Origin: Agelas oroides
Lineage: Eukaryota; Porifera; Demospongiae; Agelasida; Agelasidae
Length of the DNA stretch: 64,000 nt
Reading direction: 5' to 3'
Assembly: GCA_949130485.1 (NCBI GenBank)
Contig: OX422202.1
Location: 7,122,373-7,186,372 of the forward strand
The position numbers were made by a program, and so were the translations under genes. Position 1 is the stretch's first letter; each line of letters begins with the position of its first letter. This document shows, one piece after another, positions 1-11,100 of the stretch. The notes under the pieces were generated by a model. The model was not told the DNA's origin. It ran no database searches and saw only the letters and a program-made list of their open reading frames with translations.

Positions 1-1
1 A

Positions 2-1301
2 CCTGCTGACAGCCAAGTGTGACATCCTGGTTCCTGCCGCAGGAGAAAGATCACCGCAGACATTGCCAGGAATATGAAGGCAAAGGTGAGTGCGGGTGCA
101 TGGGTGGTGAGGAGTGAGAGATGTGAAGGGAGGAGTGAGGGCTGGTGAGGGGTGAGGAGGATGAGTTGCAATTTCTGATTATGTTACATATGCAGGTGAT
201 AGCGGAGGGTGCAAACGGTCCCACAACCATTGCAGCCGAGAAGATCCTCTTGGACAGAAAAGTACTAGTGATCCCAGTAAGTGTGCATACATACATATCT
301 TTCCCTCCCTCTCTCTCATGCATGCCAGTTCCTCTGGTTCTTTATAGGACATGTTTGCGAATGCTGGCGGTGTGACAGTGTCGTACTTTGAGTGGCTGAA
401 GAATCTTAACCATGTCAGCTACTGCAGACTCACTTGAAAGTACGAGAGAGAGTCAAACTTCCACCTCCTGGGTAAGTCAGAGTAGCAAGTAGTTAATTGC
501 TAGGGACTCCCTCGTGTTAGCCCATCTTTTCACTGCTTGAGGATTGGTCACCTTTCTTTGCAGCAAGCGTGCAGAAGAGTTTGGAGAGCAAGTTCTTGGG
601 GGAGCCAGCCGGGGTCCATCCCCATTGTACCCACACCAGAATTTGCCATGAGGATCCAGGTGAGTTAGTCTCAATCATCACTCTTGTCAGTTGGAGGGGG
701 GAGGGGTGACTACTCAGCCTCAGGGCACTAGCCAATTAACATTCATTGTTGCTGGGATGGAAGCCATTCTGGGTACAAGTGAATTTGACAGTTTTGATAA
801 ACTGTTGTGGATGGCTTTCCAGGGAAAGTGATTAACATGCACAATATGATATAACAGAGCGCTAAATTAGCCAAAACAGTGTTTTATGTGACTTGTGATC
901 TTCTTGCAGGGTGCCTCAGAAAAGGACATTGTAACTCAGGGCTGGAGTACACTATGGAACGATCGGCCAGTGTAAGTGTCCCTACTCATCTGATTAAGAT
1001 ATGGGCTGGTTTCCAGCAGTGGTGTGATTTGCATCAGTGGTGTGATTTGCATCATGACTTGGGAGACAGTAAAACCCTAATGGGCTAATCACTGTGTCAT
1101 CATAGACTCTGGAAAAGGGGGTGAATTGAATCTTTTCTCCCTCTAGCAAATTATGAATGCTGTGAGAGAATTTGACCTTGGACTTGACCTGCATACTGCT
1201 GCATATGCGTGTGCCCTGCAAAGATCTACACCGTCTACCTTGCAGCCGGCATCACCTTCTCGTGCTTGTTCTACTATATTTTTGTGCTAGTGCAGCTATA
1301 A
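2..1301 (+). CDS. GLUD1: Glutamate dehydrogenase, 3' terminal exons (partial, disrupted)
   Basis: C-terminal part of an animal NAD(P)-dependent glutamate dehydrogenase, the mitochondrial matrix enzyme that interconverts glutamate with 2-oxoglutarate and ammonia. Six exons fit GT-AG borders: up to 85, 196-276, 348-471, 564-659, 910-971 and 1147-1301. Readable blocks in order are AKCDILVPAAGE, IARNMKAK, VIAEGANGPTT, NAGGVTVSYFEWLKNLNHVS, KYERESNFHLL, SIPIVPTPEF, GASEKDIV, SGLEYTMERSA and LGLDLHTAAY, colinear with the end of metazoan GDH. The 5' part lies outside the window. The frame is broken five times: an A-run at 46-48 seems one base short, TGA at 435-437 replaces the usual aromatic codon before KYER, the G-run 611-614 seems one base long, and the A-runs at 933-934 and 1220-1222 each seem one base short. 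The rejoined frame runs about 13 codons past the usual GVTFT-like end to TAA at 1299-1301. Family identity is certain. Whether this is a pseudogene or an intact gene with assembly errors is open. Confidence 0.9.
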
Positions 1302-1524
1302 AGCATTAGAGACACATGTCTAGACGTTTCCACAGTCTCCTAGCATATCTGTACATGACCTGTAGGAAAACCGTAGTTGTACTAACTAAACAGAAAGGAT
1401 TATACACAAGGGGGTACGCTCTCTTGTTTGTGTATAATGAGACGAACCACAACGCCGAGCCTCTGACATGGCAGCGTGTGAGATGATGTCATTGTATGTC
1501 ATCGTTTATTGTACTGCAGTCTAC

Positions 1525-1552
1525 TGTGCATGTGCATGTGCATGTGCATGCG
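1525..1552. repeat. TGTGCA hexanucleotide microsatellite
   Basis: Four to five head-to-tail copies of TGTGCA/TGCATG, directly followed by CGCAG. It gives a spurious His-Val peptide repeat in translation. Confidence 0.8.
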
Positions 1553-1555
1553 CAG

Positions 1556-1766
1556 ATTGTCTGCCGAATGGCGGTCCCAGTGAGACCAGGGATCGACTTC
1601 AGACTACCAACAGAATGCCAGGAAGCAGAGAGCATCGTAGACTCAGACCGTTTCACTTTTGTGCAGCTCATCCTTGAACAAGATATGCTCATTGGGACAA
1701 CTTGTGTCTTCTGAACTGGATGAAATGGTTGCTGAGATGGAACATGCTGTTAGGGACTGTTACTAG
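1556..1766 (+). CDS. Possible terminal exon of an unrecognised protein
   Basis: After CGCAG at 1551-1555 a frame reads AVPVRPGIDFRLPTECQEAE and then FTFVQLILEQDML, stopping near 1711-1713. A neighbouring frame continues with an acidic stretch, SSELDEMVAEMEHAVRDCY, to TAG at 1764-1766. A one-base indel near 1690-1700 would join the two into one C-terminal exon. I do not recognise the family. Support is only protein-like composition and a possible splice acceptor, and the join is an inference modelled on the frameshifts in the gene upstream. It could equally be chance. Confidence 0.2.
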
Positions 1767-2652
1767 GAGACATTGAAATTTGTATTTCATTTTAGGAGTA
1801 ATTTTCCTAGAGCCACCATGCTCCGCAGCCTCCGCCCCTTGTGGACCACATGTGTATTCTGTGACCAGTCTTTATATCCATTATTGTGATAGTTTGTGTT
1901 AGTTTTTCAGTGTTTTCTCTTATGTGTGTTGAGCTGTTACAGGTTAGGGTTAGATACATTTAAAGGTTTTCCAGCTACCAAAATAATTAGATCAGTTTTG
2001 TACCCTCCCCTTGTAATCACTGCACCTTCCACTTGTACACAATTAATGTTCCATTAACAATGATCATATCACTGCATGAAGAGTGCATGGTGCTAGGCCA
2101 CTGTGAAGCATGTCTCAACTCATGTTACAACACCGGCAAGGAATAGATGAAAACCTTCATTTATTGGAGATGCAGTATTTTCTGTTTTGGCTGGTGAAGC
2201 AAATGTGTAGCCTCATTCCCAGGCTGTTCCTGCCTCCAGTTTTTCAGTTAGCATTCTGCTAGCGATCAAAAACTGAAGGCAGGAACGAGGATATTAAATT
2301 GTAGAGCTGCGCAGGCTTAGTCTCGTCCTTCAGACCCTCCCGAAAAAGGGGTCACTCTAAAAGTAGGAACGGGAAATGGGAAGAAGGTACACTGCAATTC
2401 ACTCAGCAAACTGCTGGTGTATGCTTCTGTGGTCAATCAAAGAAGGGGAAACCCCTCATATACACTCAGCACACACTGCAATACTGTTGATTGAAGCTGT
2501 AGACAGTATGCATTTGACTCTGATAAGTGAGGTGTATGGAAAACTTGGAATGCGCATGCACACAAATTGATCATGCACTTGCTGAAAATTGGTGATTTTG
2601 TGTTGTGCTGATTCACATTATGCCACCATACATTCCTATGCCTTCACCCTAC
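1767..2652. other. Non-coding stretch with one degenerate foldback
   Basis: No supported gene. Positions 2209-2297 hold an imperfect foldback: TAGCCTCATTCCC...TTCCTGCCTCCAGTTTTT is matched in reverse by AAAAACTGAAGGCAGGAACGAGG, so it is probably an eroded member of the TAGYCTCG family below. A half-copy (TTAGTCTCGTCC) follows at about 2318. The last 35 bases, 2618-2654, recur at 38245-38280 (CCTATGCYTTCACCCTACT), which marks a dispersed repeat. Confidence 0.5.
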
Positions 2653-2654
2653 TA

Positions 2655-2872
2655 CAGTGGAACCCCTCTATAACGGACACCATTGGGAACCAACATTTTG
2701 GCCGTTGTAGCGAGGTGTCCGTAACTCAGGGGCTTCCGGTATATTTCCGGTAGGCGTGGTATGTGTAATCGGGCTGTGAGCACGCAACAGGCCACGCCAA
2801 AATGAATGGTAGAGTGCTTGCTTAGATACATGTACCAGGAGTTACATCTGTTCTCACTATTGTACACCACTG
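2655..2872. mobile_element. Short TA-flanked MITE (Tc1/mariner-like ends)
   Basis: The 218-bp segment starts CAGTGGAACCCCTCTATAAC and ends CCACTG, with TA on both sides (2653-2654, 2873-2874). A 5' end of this kind followed by a GGACACC motif is common for Tc1/mariner/pogo-derived MITEs. The matching inverted ends are only about 6 bp, so the boundaries are tentative. It encodes nothing. Confidence 0.4.
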
Positions 2873-3055
2873 TAATTGCCAAGCGCAGTGAAGCGGAGGG
2901 AGGCTTGGTAACTGTGTTATGTAGGTGTAGGAAGCATGACGTAGCATAGGAGGCATGACCTAAGCGTAGTGAGGCTAGAGGCTTGGTAGTCGCATTCTAG
3001 TCTCGGCCCCACATGTAATGTCAAATGTATGTGAAACTTTTAGCCCCCAGGGAGC

Positions 3056-3117
3056 TAGTCTCGTGCCCAGACCCAACCCTCCTCACGTGAGCTGGGTGGG
3101 GTCTGGGCACGATACTA
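3056..3117. mobile_element. TAGTCTCG foldback MITE with 9-bp TSD
   Basis: A 62-bp hairpin element. TAGTCTCGTGCCCAGACCC at the left is matched by GGGTCTGGGCACGATACTA at the right with one mismatch. The 9 bases CCAGGGAGC occur directly on both sides (3047-3055 and 3118-3126), a perfect target-site duplication of the size made by Mutator-like transposases. No coding capacity. Confidence 0.8.
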
Positions 3118-3132
3118 CCAGGGAGCTGTCAT

Positions 3133-3632
3133 GGTAAAAATGGACCCCCCCAAATTGGTTCCCCCCCCCCCCCCCGAACTAATTTTTCGATAAATAAGGA
3201 CCCCCCGGAACTTAAAATATGGACTCCCTCTGAAAAATTTGGACCACCTCCCACAGATGAAAGAACATAGACCCTGAACATATTTCACTTGCAAAACGTG
3301 GAGCAGTGGCATATATCTAGGAGGTTTCCGAGGTTTCTGGAAACTACTCAGGCCCGTCAGTTCAGCAGCATGCAATGTACTGTAGTCTCATTCCCAGCCG
3401 CACGCAACGGTCAGTTTCCGCATACATTGTGCCGCTGAGGCGTACTCATGAAAAGCAGTCATTCATTTTTCTAGATATGCAACTGTGAACTCCACTAATG
3501 TCCTTAGTAGTCACTGATTTGCCTTCGTGCGGCTGGCCTGTAGTGGGAACAAATTTTTCAGAGTGGGTCCAAATATTTCAGAAAAATTCGTTCCGGGGGG
3601 AACCAATTTTAGGGGGGTCCAAATTAAATGTG
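3133..3632. mobile_element. Foldback element with GGACCCCCC-rich inverted arms
   Basis: The left arm (about 3133-3245) reads GGACCCCCC, AAATTGGTTCCCCCC, AATTTTTCG and CTCTGAAAAATTTGG. The right arm (about 3540-3632) is its reverse complement at roughly 80% identity. The arms consist of short degenerate subrepeats, as in Foldback-type elements. A C-run of about 15 sits at 3162-3176. The interior carries a second nested inverted pair (TTCCCAGCCGCACG near 3391, CGTGCGGCTGG near 3526). No protein is encoded. Confidence 0.6.
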
Positions 3633-3767
3633 ATAGAGCCTCATGCAAGTTACAGGGACACATGATCTCCATCACTGCTGAGTAAGCTCAAGTTCAACAT
3701 AGTGCTACCAAGTAGCGAGCGAGTTTGGCGACTTCCATAGCTCATGACCTTGATCATAGATAGCACT

Positions 3768-4290
3768 GTCACGGAAATTTTGGTCCGGTGAAAATTTTGG
3801 TCCGGGGGACCAAAATTCCCGGAAAATTTGGTCCGCCAGACTATTATTTTCAGAAAATATTAGTCCGCGCGTGGAATAATGGTCCGAGTGCAAATACTTC
3901 GATGTAAGCACTTCAGTGACACAAGTTTGTGTCAAAGTGTCTGTAGCTATAGTATCAGAAAGCCTGAAGAATAGCTTGGTACGCAAAATAAGCTGCTGGA
4001 GCTGCTGAATTCATGCAAATAGCGGGTGGTGTGCTTTAATTAGAATGACAGCGTGGCTGACTCGGCTTGCCACTACAACAGCTTAGTTTTGTTTGAGAAT
4101 TCTCCAGGTGCGTTGAGAGTTACCTAGGCTTACCTTCATTGATTTGCTGTCGCTTTATATTCTCTTGTTTGAGAAAAAGGCCTAAAATGAGCGTTTTCAA
4201 CCCGGACCGATTTTTCAAGGGGCAGACCATATTTTCCAGCAAAAATTTTGGTCCGGGGGACCAAAATTTCCAGGACCAAAATTCAAAGTT
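3768..4290. mobile_element. Foldback element with TTTTGGTCC-rich inverted arms
   Basis: Left arm, about 3768-3860, repeats AATTTTGGTCCSSGG three times. The right arm, about 4190-4290, is its inverted counterpart (GGTCCGGGGGACCAAAATTT). The interior, about 330 bp, has no recognisable coding content. It is the same architecture as the element just upstream and the one at 32.4 kb: long arms made of GGTCC-bearing subrepeats. Confidence 0.6.
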
Positions 4291-4292
4291 GG

Positions 4293-4745
4293 AGGAACAG
4301 CAATTTCTTAGTGGTGCGCACTAAATAGAAAAGCCACACAGAAGCTCATCAGGACTAGAACGGTTTATATAACATGCACATACTTTCAAGTAGCCCTACC
4401 ATCTGTTTCTTCGTCCTTGATGGCAGTGTCCCGAGTGCAGACAGGTGTTTCGACACGGAGCCGCGACGCACTTGTCCCTCAGCCGGCAGTTCTTGATCCC
4501 CTTCAGACAACGCACACGCAGAACGACACATACCGTTGGCGAATTGGTAGTTCGGAAGTCTGTAACAATTCTTAAGCCAAACGATCACTAGCCTCGTACC
4601 CAGATGGGGAGGAGCCTGGGTACGAGGCTACGATCACTACGCAGCACTGGCCACATAGTTTCGTACATGCGTGGGCACGTTGCCATCATTATGAGTCCAC
4701 ATTTCCGTACTAACTGGATCCACCATTTCCGGTGTTATTGACCGC
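4293..4745 (-). repeat. Dispersed repeat, copy 1, with a conserved minus-strand ORF
   Basis: About 450 bp almost identical to 37208-37695. The minus strand holds a 77-codon open frame (4355-4588) containing ELPAEGQVRRGSVSKHLSAL and TKKQMVGLLESM. The second copy encodes the same residues across about 50 codons despite other indels. I do not recognise the protein. It could be an exon carried by a mobile element or a repeated gene fragment. This copy is interrupted at 4591-4630 by a small MITE absent from copy 2. Confidence 0.7.
4591..4630. mobile_element. TAGCCTCG foldback MITE with 9-bp TSD
   Basis: GCCTCGTACCCAG and CTGGGTACGAGGC form a perfect hairpin around ATGGGGAGGAGC. CGATCACTA flanks both sides (4582-4590, 4631-4639). 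The equivalent site in the second repeat copy is empty, with a single CGATCACTA at 37561-37569. The terminal TA at the left merges with the TSD, so the exact start could be 4589. Confidence 0.8.
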
Positions 4746-4790
4746 TAGCGCGAGGGGTCCGTCACGAAAGAAATCTCGTACACCGTCGGC

Positions 4791-4972
4791 AGAAATCCAA
4801 ACTGAAATCCAGAAATCCACTGTGAAATCCAGAAATCAAGAAATCCACTGTGAAATCCAGAAATCCAATCTGAAATCCAGAAATCCAATCTGAAATCCAG
4901 AAATCCACTCTGAAATCCGGAAATCCACTCTGAAATTCGGAAATCCACTCTAAAATCCGGAAATCCAATTCA
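4791..4972. repeat. 20-bp minisatellite
   Basis: About nine copies of TGAAATCCAGAAATCCAATC with drift towards TGAAATCCGGAAATCCACTC at the right end. One copy carries a short deletion. Confidence 0.9.
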
Positions 4973-5076
4973 GGATTCTATTAAAATACTCCGCAAATAT
5001 CCGTATACTTTACATTAATTACACTTCAAAGACGTGCATGTGCACCGATTTCTATGACGTAATAGAACGTCACAAT

Positions 5077-5127
5077 GAATGACCGTTGTACCCGGCCGAT
5101 CTTCGCGGTCGGGTACAAAGGTCATTC
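5077..5127. repeat. Small foldback hairpin
   Basis: GAATGACCGTTGTACCCGGC is matched by the reverse complement of GTCGGGTACAAAGGTCATTC with a loop of about 10 bases. It may be a tiny MITE. No convincing TSD. The following 200 bases hold diverged repeats of a GTATGACAATCAACGAACACGC motif up to the satellite start. Confidence 0.5.
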
Positions 5128-8100
5128 TTCCAAGGTGATGTAATTGCAATTGCTAGATGTATTATGTATGATTGCAGTACGGTACGAATATGTATGACAA
5201 TCAACGAACACGCAGTATGCGTATGAATATGTATAAAATCAACGAAAGTATGCGTATGTATATGTATGACAATCAACGAACACGCTGCCTATGCGCTATG
5301 TAGCGGTGAACTGCCTGTGACATTGTATTGTTAGCATATAGCCTGAGTCTCGGAGCAAAAGGCGCACAAAGCTGTGCGGACCGGCCAATATCTCCGTCCC
5401 CTACGTGCTACATCGCCGTATAGTGCAGTCAATGGAAATTCGCGTGCATTCGCGACTAATCCTAGCTCGGTACGAAGGTTGCACTAATGCAAGGTGCATA
5501 TTATCAAGAAGCTATGGGCATGAAGAGTTTAAAAATGCAAACCTTTTCTCGGTGCAAAAGGCGCACAAAACTGTACAGGCCGGCCAATATCTACGTTCCC
5601 TGCATCGCAGTATAGTGCCGTCAGTAGAAATTCGCGTACATTCGCGACTAATCCTAGCTCGGTACAAAGGTTACACTAATGCAAGGTGCATATTATCAAG
5701 TAACTATGGGCATGAAGAGTTTAAAAATCTAAACCATTTCTCGGTGTAAAAGGCGCACAAAGCTGTGCAGGCCGGCCAATATCTCCGTTCCCTGCATCGC
5801 AGTATAGTGCGGTCAATGGAAATTCGCGTACATTCGCGACTAATCCTAGCTCGGTACAAAGGTTGCACTAATGCAAGGTGCATATTATCAAGAAGCTATG
5901 GGCATGAAGAGTTTAAAAATGGAAACCCTTTCTCGGTGCAAAAGGCGCGCACAAACCTGTACAGGCCGGCCAATATCTCCGTTCTCTGCATCGCCGTATA
6001 GTGCCGCCAATGGAAATTCGCGTGCATTCGCGACTAATCCTAGCTCGGTACAAAGGTTGCACTAAAGCAAGGTGCATATTATCAAGAAGCTATGGGCATG
6101 AAGAGTGTAAAAATGCAAACCCTTTCTCGGTGCGAAAGGTTCACAAACCTGTACGGACCGGCCAGCATCTCCGTCCCCTGCATCGCCTTATAATGGCGTC
6201 CATGGAAATTCGCGTGCATTCGCGACTAATCCAAACTCGGTACAAAGGTTGCACTAATGCAAGGTGCATATTATCAAGAAACTATGGGCATGAAGAGTTT
6301 AAAAATGTAAACCATTTCTCGGTGCAAAAGGCGCACAAAGCTGTATAGGCCGGCCAATATCTCCGTTCCGTGCATCGCCGTTTAGTGCAGTCAATGGAAA
6401 TTCGCGTGCATTCGCGACTAATCCTAGCTCGTTACAAAGGTTGCACTAATGCAAGGTACATATTATCACGAAGCTATGGGCATGAAGAGTTTAAAAATCT
6501 GTACCATTTCTCGGTGCAAAATGCGCACAAAGCTGCACAGGCCGGCCAATATCTCCGTACCCTGAATCGCCGTATATAGTGCCGTCAATGGAAATTCGTG
6601 TACATTCGCGACTAATCCTAACTCGGTACAAAAGTTGCACTAGTGCAAGGTGCATATTATCAAGAAGCTATGGGCATGAAGAGTTTAAAAACCTAAACCC
6701 TTTCTCAGTGCAAAAGGCGCGCAAAGCTGTACAGGCCGGCCAATATCTCCGTTCCTTGCATCGCAGTATAGTGCCGTCAATGCAAATTCGCGTACATTCG
6801 CGACTAATCCTAGTTCGGTACAAAGGTTGCACTAATGGAAGGTGCATATTATCAAGAAGCTATGGGCATGAAGAGTTTAAAAATGCTAGCCCTTTCTCGG
6901 TGCAAAAGGCGCACAAAGCTGTACAGGCCGGACAATATCTCCGTTCCCTGCATCGCAGTATAGTGCCGTCAATGGAAATTCGCGTACATTCGCGACTTAT
7001 CCTAGCTCGGTGCAAACTTTGCACTAATGCAAGGTGCATATTATCAAGTAGCTATGGGCATGAAGAGTTTATAAATCTAAACCATTTCTCGGTGCAAAAG
7101 GCGCACAAAACTATACAGGCCGGGCAATATCTCCGTTCCCTGCATTGCCGTATAGTGCCGTCAATGGAAATTCGCGTACATTCGCGACTAATCCTAGCTC
7201 GGTACAAAGGTTGCACTAATGCAAGCTGCATATTATCAAGAAGCTATGGGTATGAAGAGTTTAAAAATGGAAACCCTTTCTCGGTGCAAAAGGCGCACAA
7301 AGCTGTACAGGCCGGCCACTATCTCCGTTCCCTGCATCGCAGTATAGTGCCGTCAATGGAAATTCGCGTACATTCGCGACTAATCCTAGCTCGTTACAAG
7401 GGTTGCACAAATGCAAGGTGCATATTATCAAGTAGCGATGGGCATGAAGAGTTGAAAAATCTAAACCATTTCTCGGTGCAAAAGGAGCACAAAGCTGCAC
7501 AGGCCGGCCAATATCTCCGTTCCCTGCATCGCCGTATAGTGCAGTCAATGGAAATTCGCGTACATTCGCGACTAATCCTAGCTCGGTACAGAAGTTGCAC
7601 TAATGCAAGGTGCATATTATCAAGAAACTATGGGCATGAAGAGTTTAAAAATCTAAACCCTTTCTCGGTGCAAAATGCGCACAAAGCTGTACAGGCCGGC
7701 CAATATCTCCGTTCCTTGCATCGCAGTATAGTGCCGTCAATGGAAATTCGCGTGCATTCGCGACTAATCCTAGCTCGGTACAAAGGTTGCACTAATGCAA
7801 GGTGCATATTATCAAGAAGCTATGGGCATGAACAGTTTAGAAATGCAAACCCTTTCTCGGTGCAAAAGGCGCACAAAGCTGTACGGTCCGGTCAATATCT
7901 CCGTCCTCAGCATCGCCGTATGGTGCAGTCAATGGAAATTCGCGCGCATTCGCGACTAATCCTAGCTCGGTACAAAGGTTGCACTAATGCAAGGTGCATA
8001 TTATCAAGAAGCTATGGACATGAAGAGTTTACAAATGCAAACCCTTTCTCGATGCAAAAGGCACACAAAGCTGTACAATCCGGCCACTATCTCCGTTCCC

Positions 8101-11100
8101 TGCATCGCGGTATAGTGCCGTCAATGGAAATTCGCGTACATTCGCGACTAATCCTAGTTCGGTACAAAGATTGCACTAATGCAAGGTGCATATTATCAAG
8201 AAGCTGTGGGCATGAAGAGTTTAAAAATCTAAACCATTTCTCGGTGCAAAAGGCGCAAAAAGCTGTACAGGCCGGCCAATATCTCCATTCCCTGCATCGC
8301 TGTATAATGCGGTCAATGGAAATTCGCGTACATTCGCGACTAATCCTAGCTCCGTACAAAGGTTGCATTAATGCAAGGTGCATTTTATCAAGAAGCTGCG
8401 GGCATGAAGAGATTAAAAATGTAAACCCTTTCTCGGTGCAAAAGGCGCACAAAGCTGTACAGGCCGGTCAATATCTCCGTCCTCAGAATCGCCGTATGGT
8501 GCAGTCAATGGAAATTCGCGCGCATTCGCGACTAATCCTAGCTCGGTACAAAGGTTGCACTAATGCAAGGTGCATATTATCAAGAAGCTATGGACATGAA
8601 GAGTTTACAAATGCGAACCCTTTCTCGATGCAAAAGGCACACAAAGCTGTACAATCCGGCCACTATCTCCGTTCCGTGCATCGCGGTATAGTGCCGTCAA
8701 TGGAAATTCGCGTACATTCGCGACTAATCCTAGTTCGGTACAAACATTGCACTAATGCAAGGTGCATATTATCAAGAAGCTATGGGCATGAAGAGTTTAA
8801 AAATCTAAACCATTTCTCGGTGCAAAAGGCGCAAAAAGCTGTACAGGCCGGCCAATATCTCCATTCCCTGCATCGCTGTATAATGCGGTCAATGGAAATT
8901 CGCGTACATTCGCGACTAATCCTAGCTCGGTACAAAGGTTGCATTAATGCAAGGTGCATTTTATCAAGAAGCTGCGGGCATGAAGAGATTAAAAATGCAA
9001 ACCCTTTCTCGGTGCAAAAGGCGCACAAAGCTGTACAGGCCGGTCAATATCTCCGTTCCCTGCATCGCCGCATAGTGCCGTCAAATGAAATTCGCGTGCA
9101 TTCGCGACTAATCTTAGCTCGGTACAAAGGTTGCACTAATGCGAGATACATATTATCAAGAAGCTATGGGCATGAAGAGTTTAAAAATGCAAGCCCTTTC
9201 TCGGTGCAAAAGGCGCACAAAGCTGTACAGGCCGGCCAATATCTCCGTTCCCTTCATCGCCGCCGCGTAGTGTCGTCAAATGAAATTCGCGTGCATTCGT
9301 GAGTAATCCTAGCTCGGTACAAAGGTTGCACTAATGCAAGGTGCATATCATCAAGAAGCTATGGGCATGAAGAGTTTAAAAATGGAAAGCCTTTCTCGAT
9401 GCAAAAGGCACCCAAAGCTGTACAGTCCGGCCACTATCTCCGTTCACTGCATCGCGGTATAGGGCCGTCAATGGAAATTCGCGTACATTCGCGACTAATC
9501 CTAGCTCGGTACAAAGATTACACTAATGCAAGGTACATATTATCAAGAGGCTATGGGCATGAAGAGTTTAAAAATCTAAACCATTTCTCGGTACAAAAGG
9601 CGCAGAAAGCTGTACAGGCCGGCCAATATCTCCATTCCCTGCATCGCCGTATAGTGCCGTCAATGGAAATTCGCGTGCATTCGCGACTAATCCTAGCTCG
9701 GTACAAAGGCTGCATTAATACAAGGTGCTTATTATCAAGAAGCTATGAGCATGAAGACTTTAAAAATGGAAACCCTTTCTCGGTGCAAAAGGCGCACAAA
9801 GCTGTACTGGCCGGCCAATATCTCCATTCCCTGCATCGCCGTATAGTGCCGTCAATGGAAATTCGCGTGCATTCGCGACTAATCCTAGCTCGGTACAAAG
9901 GTTGCACTAATGCAAGGTGCATAATATCAAGAAGCTATGGGCATGAAGAGTTTAAAAATGCAAACCCTTTCTCGGTGCAAAAGGCGCACAAAGCTGTACA
10001 GACCGGCCAATATCTCCGTCCCCTAATGCAATTTGCATATTATCAAGAAGCTATGAGCTTGGAAAGGTTAAAAATAGAAACCCTTTCTCGGTGCAAAAGG
10101 CGTACAAAGCTGTACTGGCCGCCCAATATCTCCATTCCCTGCATCGCCGTATACTGCCGTCAATGGAAATTCACGTACATTCACGACTAATCCTAGCTCG
10201 GTACAAAGATTACACTAATGCAAGGTACATATTATCAAGAGGCTATGGGCATGAAGAGTTTAAAAATCTAAACCATTTTTCGGTACAAAAGGCGCAGAAA
10301 GCTGTACAGGCCGGCCAATATCTCCATTCCCTGCATCGCCGTATAGTGCCGTCAATGGAAATTCGCGTGCATTCGCGACTAATCCTAGCTCGGTACAAAG
10401 GCTGCATTAATACAAGGTGCTTATTATCAAGAAGCTATGAGCATGAAGACTTTAAAAATGGAAACCCTTTCTCGGTGCAAAAGGCGCACAAAGTTGTACT
10501 GGCCGGCCAATATCTCCATTCCCTGCATCGCCTTATAATGCCGAAATGGAAATTCACGTACATTCACGACTAATCCTATCTCGGTACAAAGGTTGCACTA
10601 ACGCAAGGTGCATATTGTCAAGAAGCTATGGGCATGAAGAGTTTATAAATGCAAGCTTTTTCCCGGTGCAAAAGGTGCAGGAAGCTGTACAGGCCGGCCA
10701 ATATCTACATTCACTGCATCGCCGTATAGTGGCGCCAATGGAAATTCGCGTGCATTCGCGACTAATCCTAGCTCGGTACAAAGGTTGCACTAATACAAGG
10801 AGCATATTATCAATAAGCTATGAGCATGAAGACTTTAAAAATGGAAACCCTTTCTCGGTGCAAAAGGCGCACAAAGCTGTACTGGCCGGCCAATATCTCC
10901 ATTCTATGCATCGCCGTATAGTGCCGAAATGGAAATTCACGTACATTCACGACTAATCCTAGCTCGGTACAAAGGTTGCACTAACGCAAGGTGCATATTA
11001 TCAAGAAACTATGGGCATGAAGAGTTTAAAAATGCAAGCTTTTTCCCGGTGCAAAAGACTCACAAATCTGTACTGGCCGTCCAATATCTCCTTTCCCTGC

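Noticed and set aside
2209-2297. Ninth-base TSD around the foldback at 2.2 kb
   Set aside because: The flanks do not match over 9 bases; boundaries are too eroded to assign it to the MITE family with confidence.
6579-9302. 907-codon open frame as a giant repeat-protein gene
   Set aside because: It consists entirely of 192-bp satellite units, has no start context or splice structure distinct from other units, and the opposite strand is similarly open. Kept as a finding to test, not as a gene.
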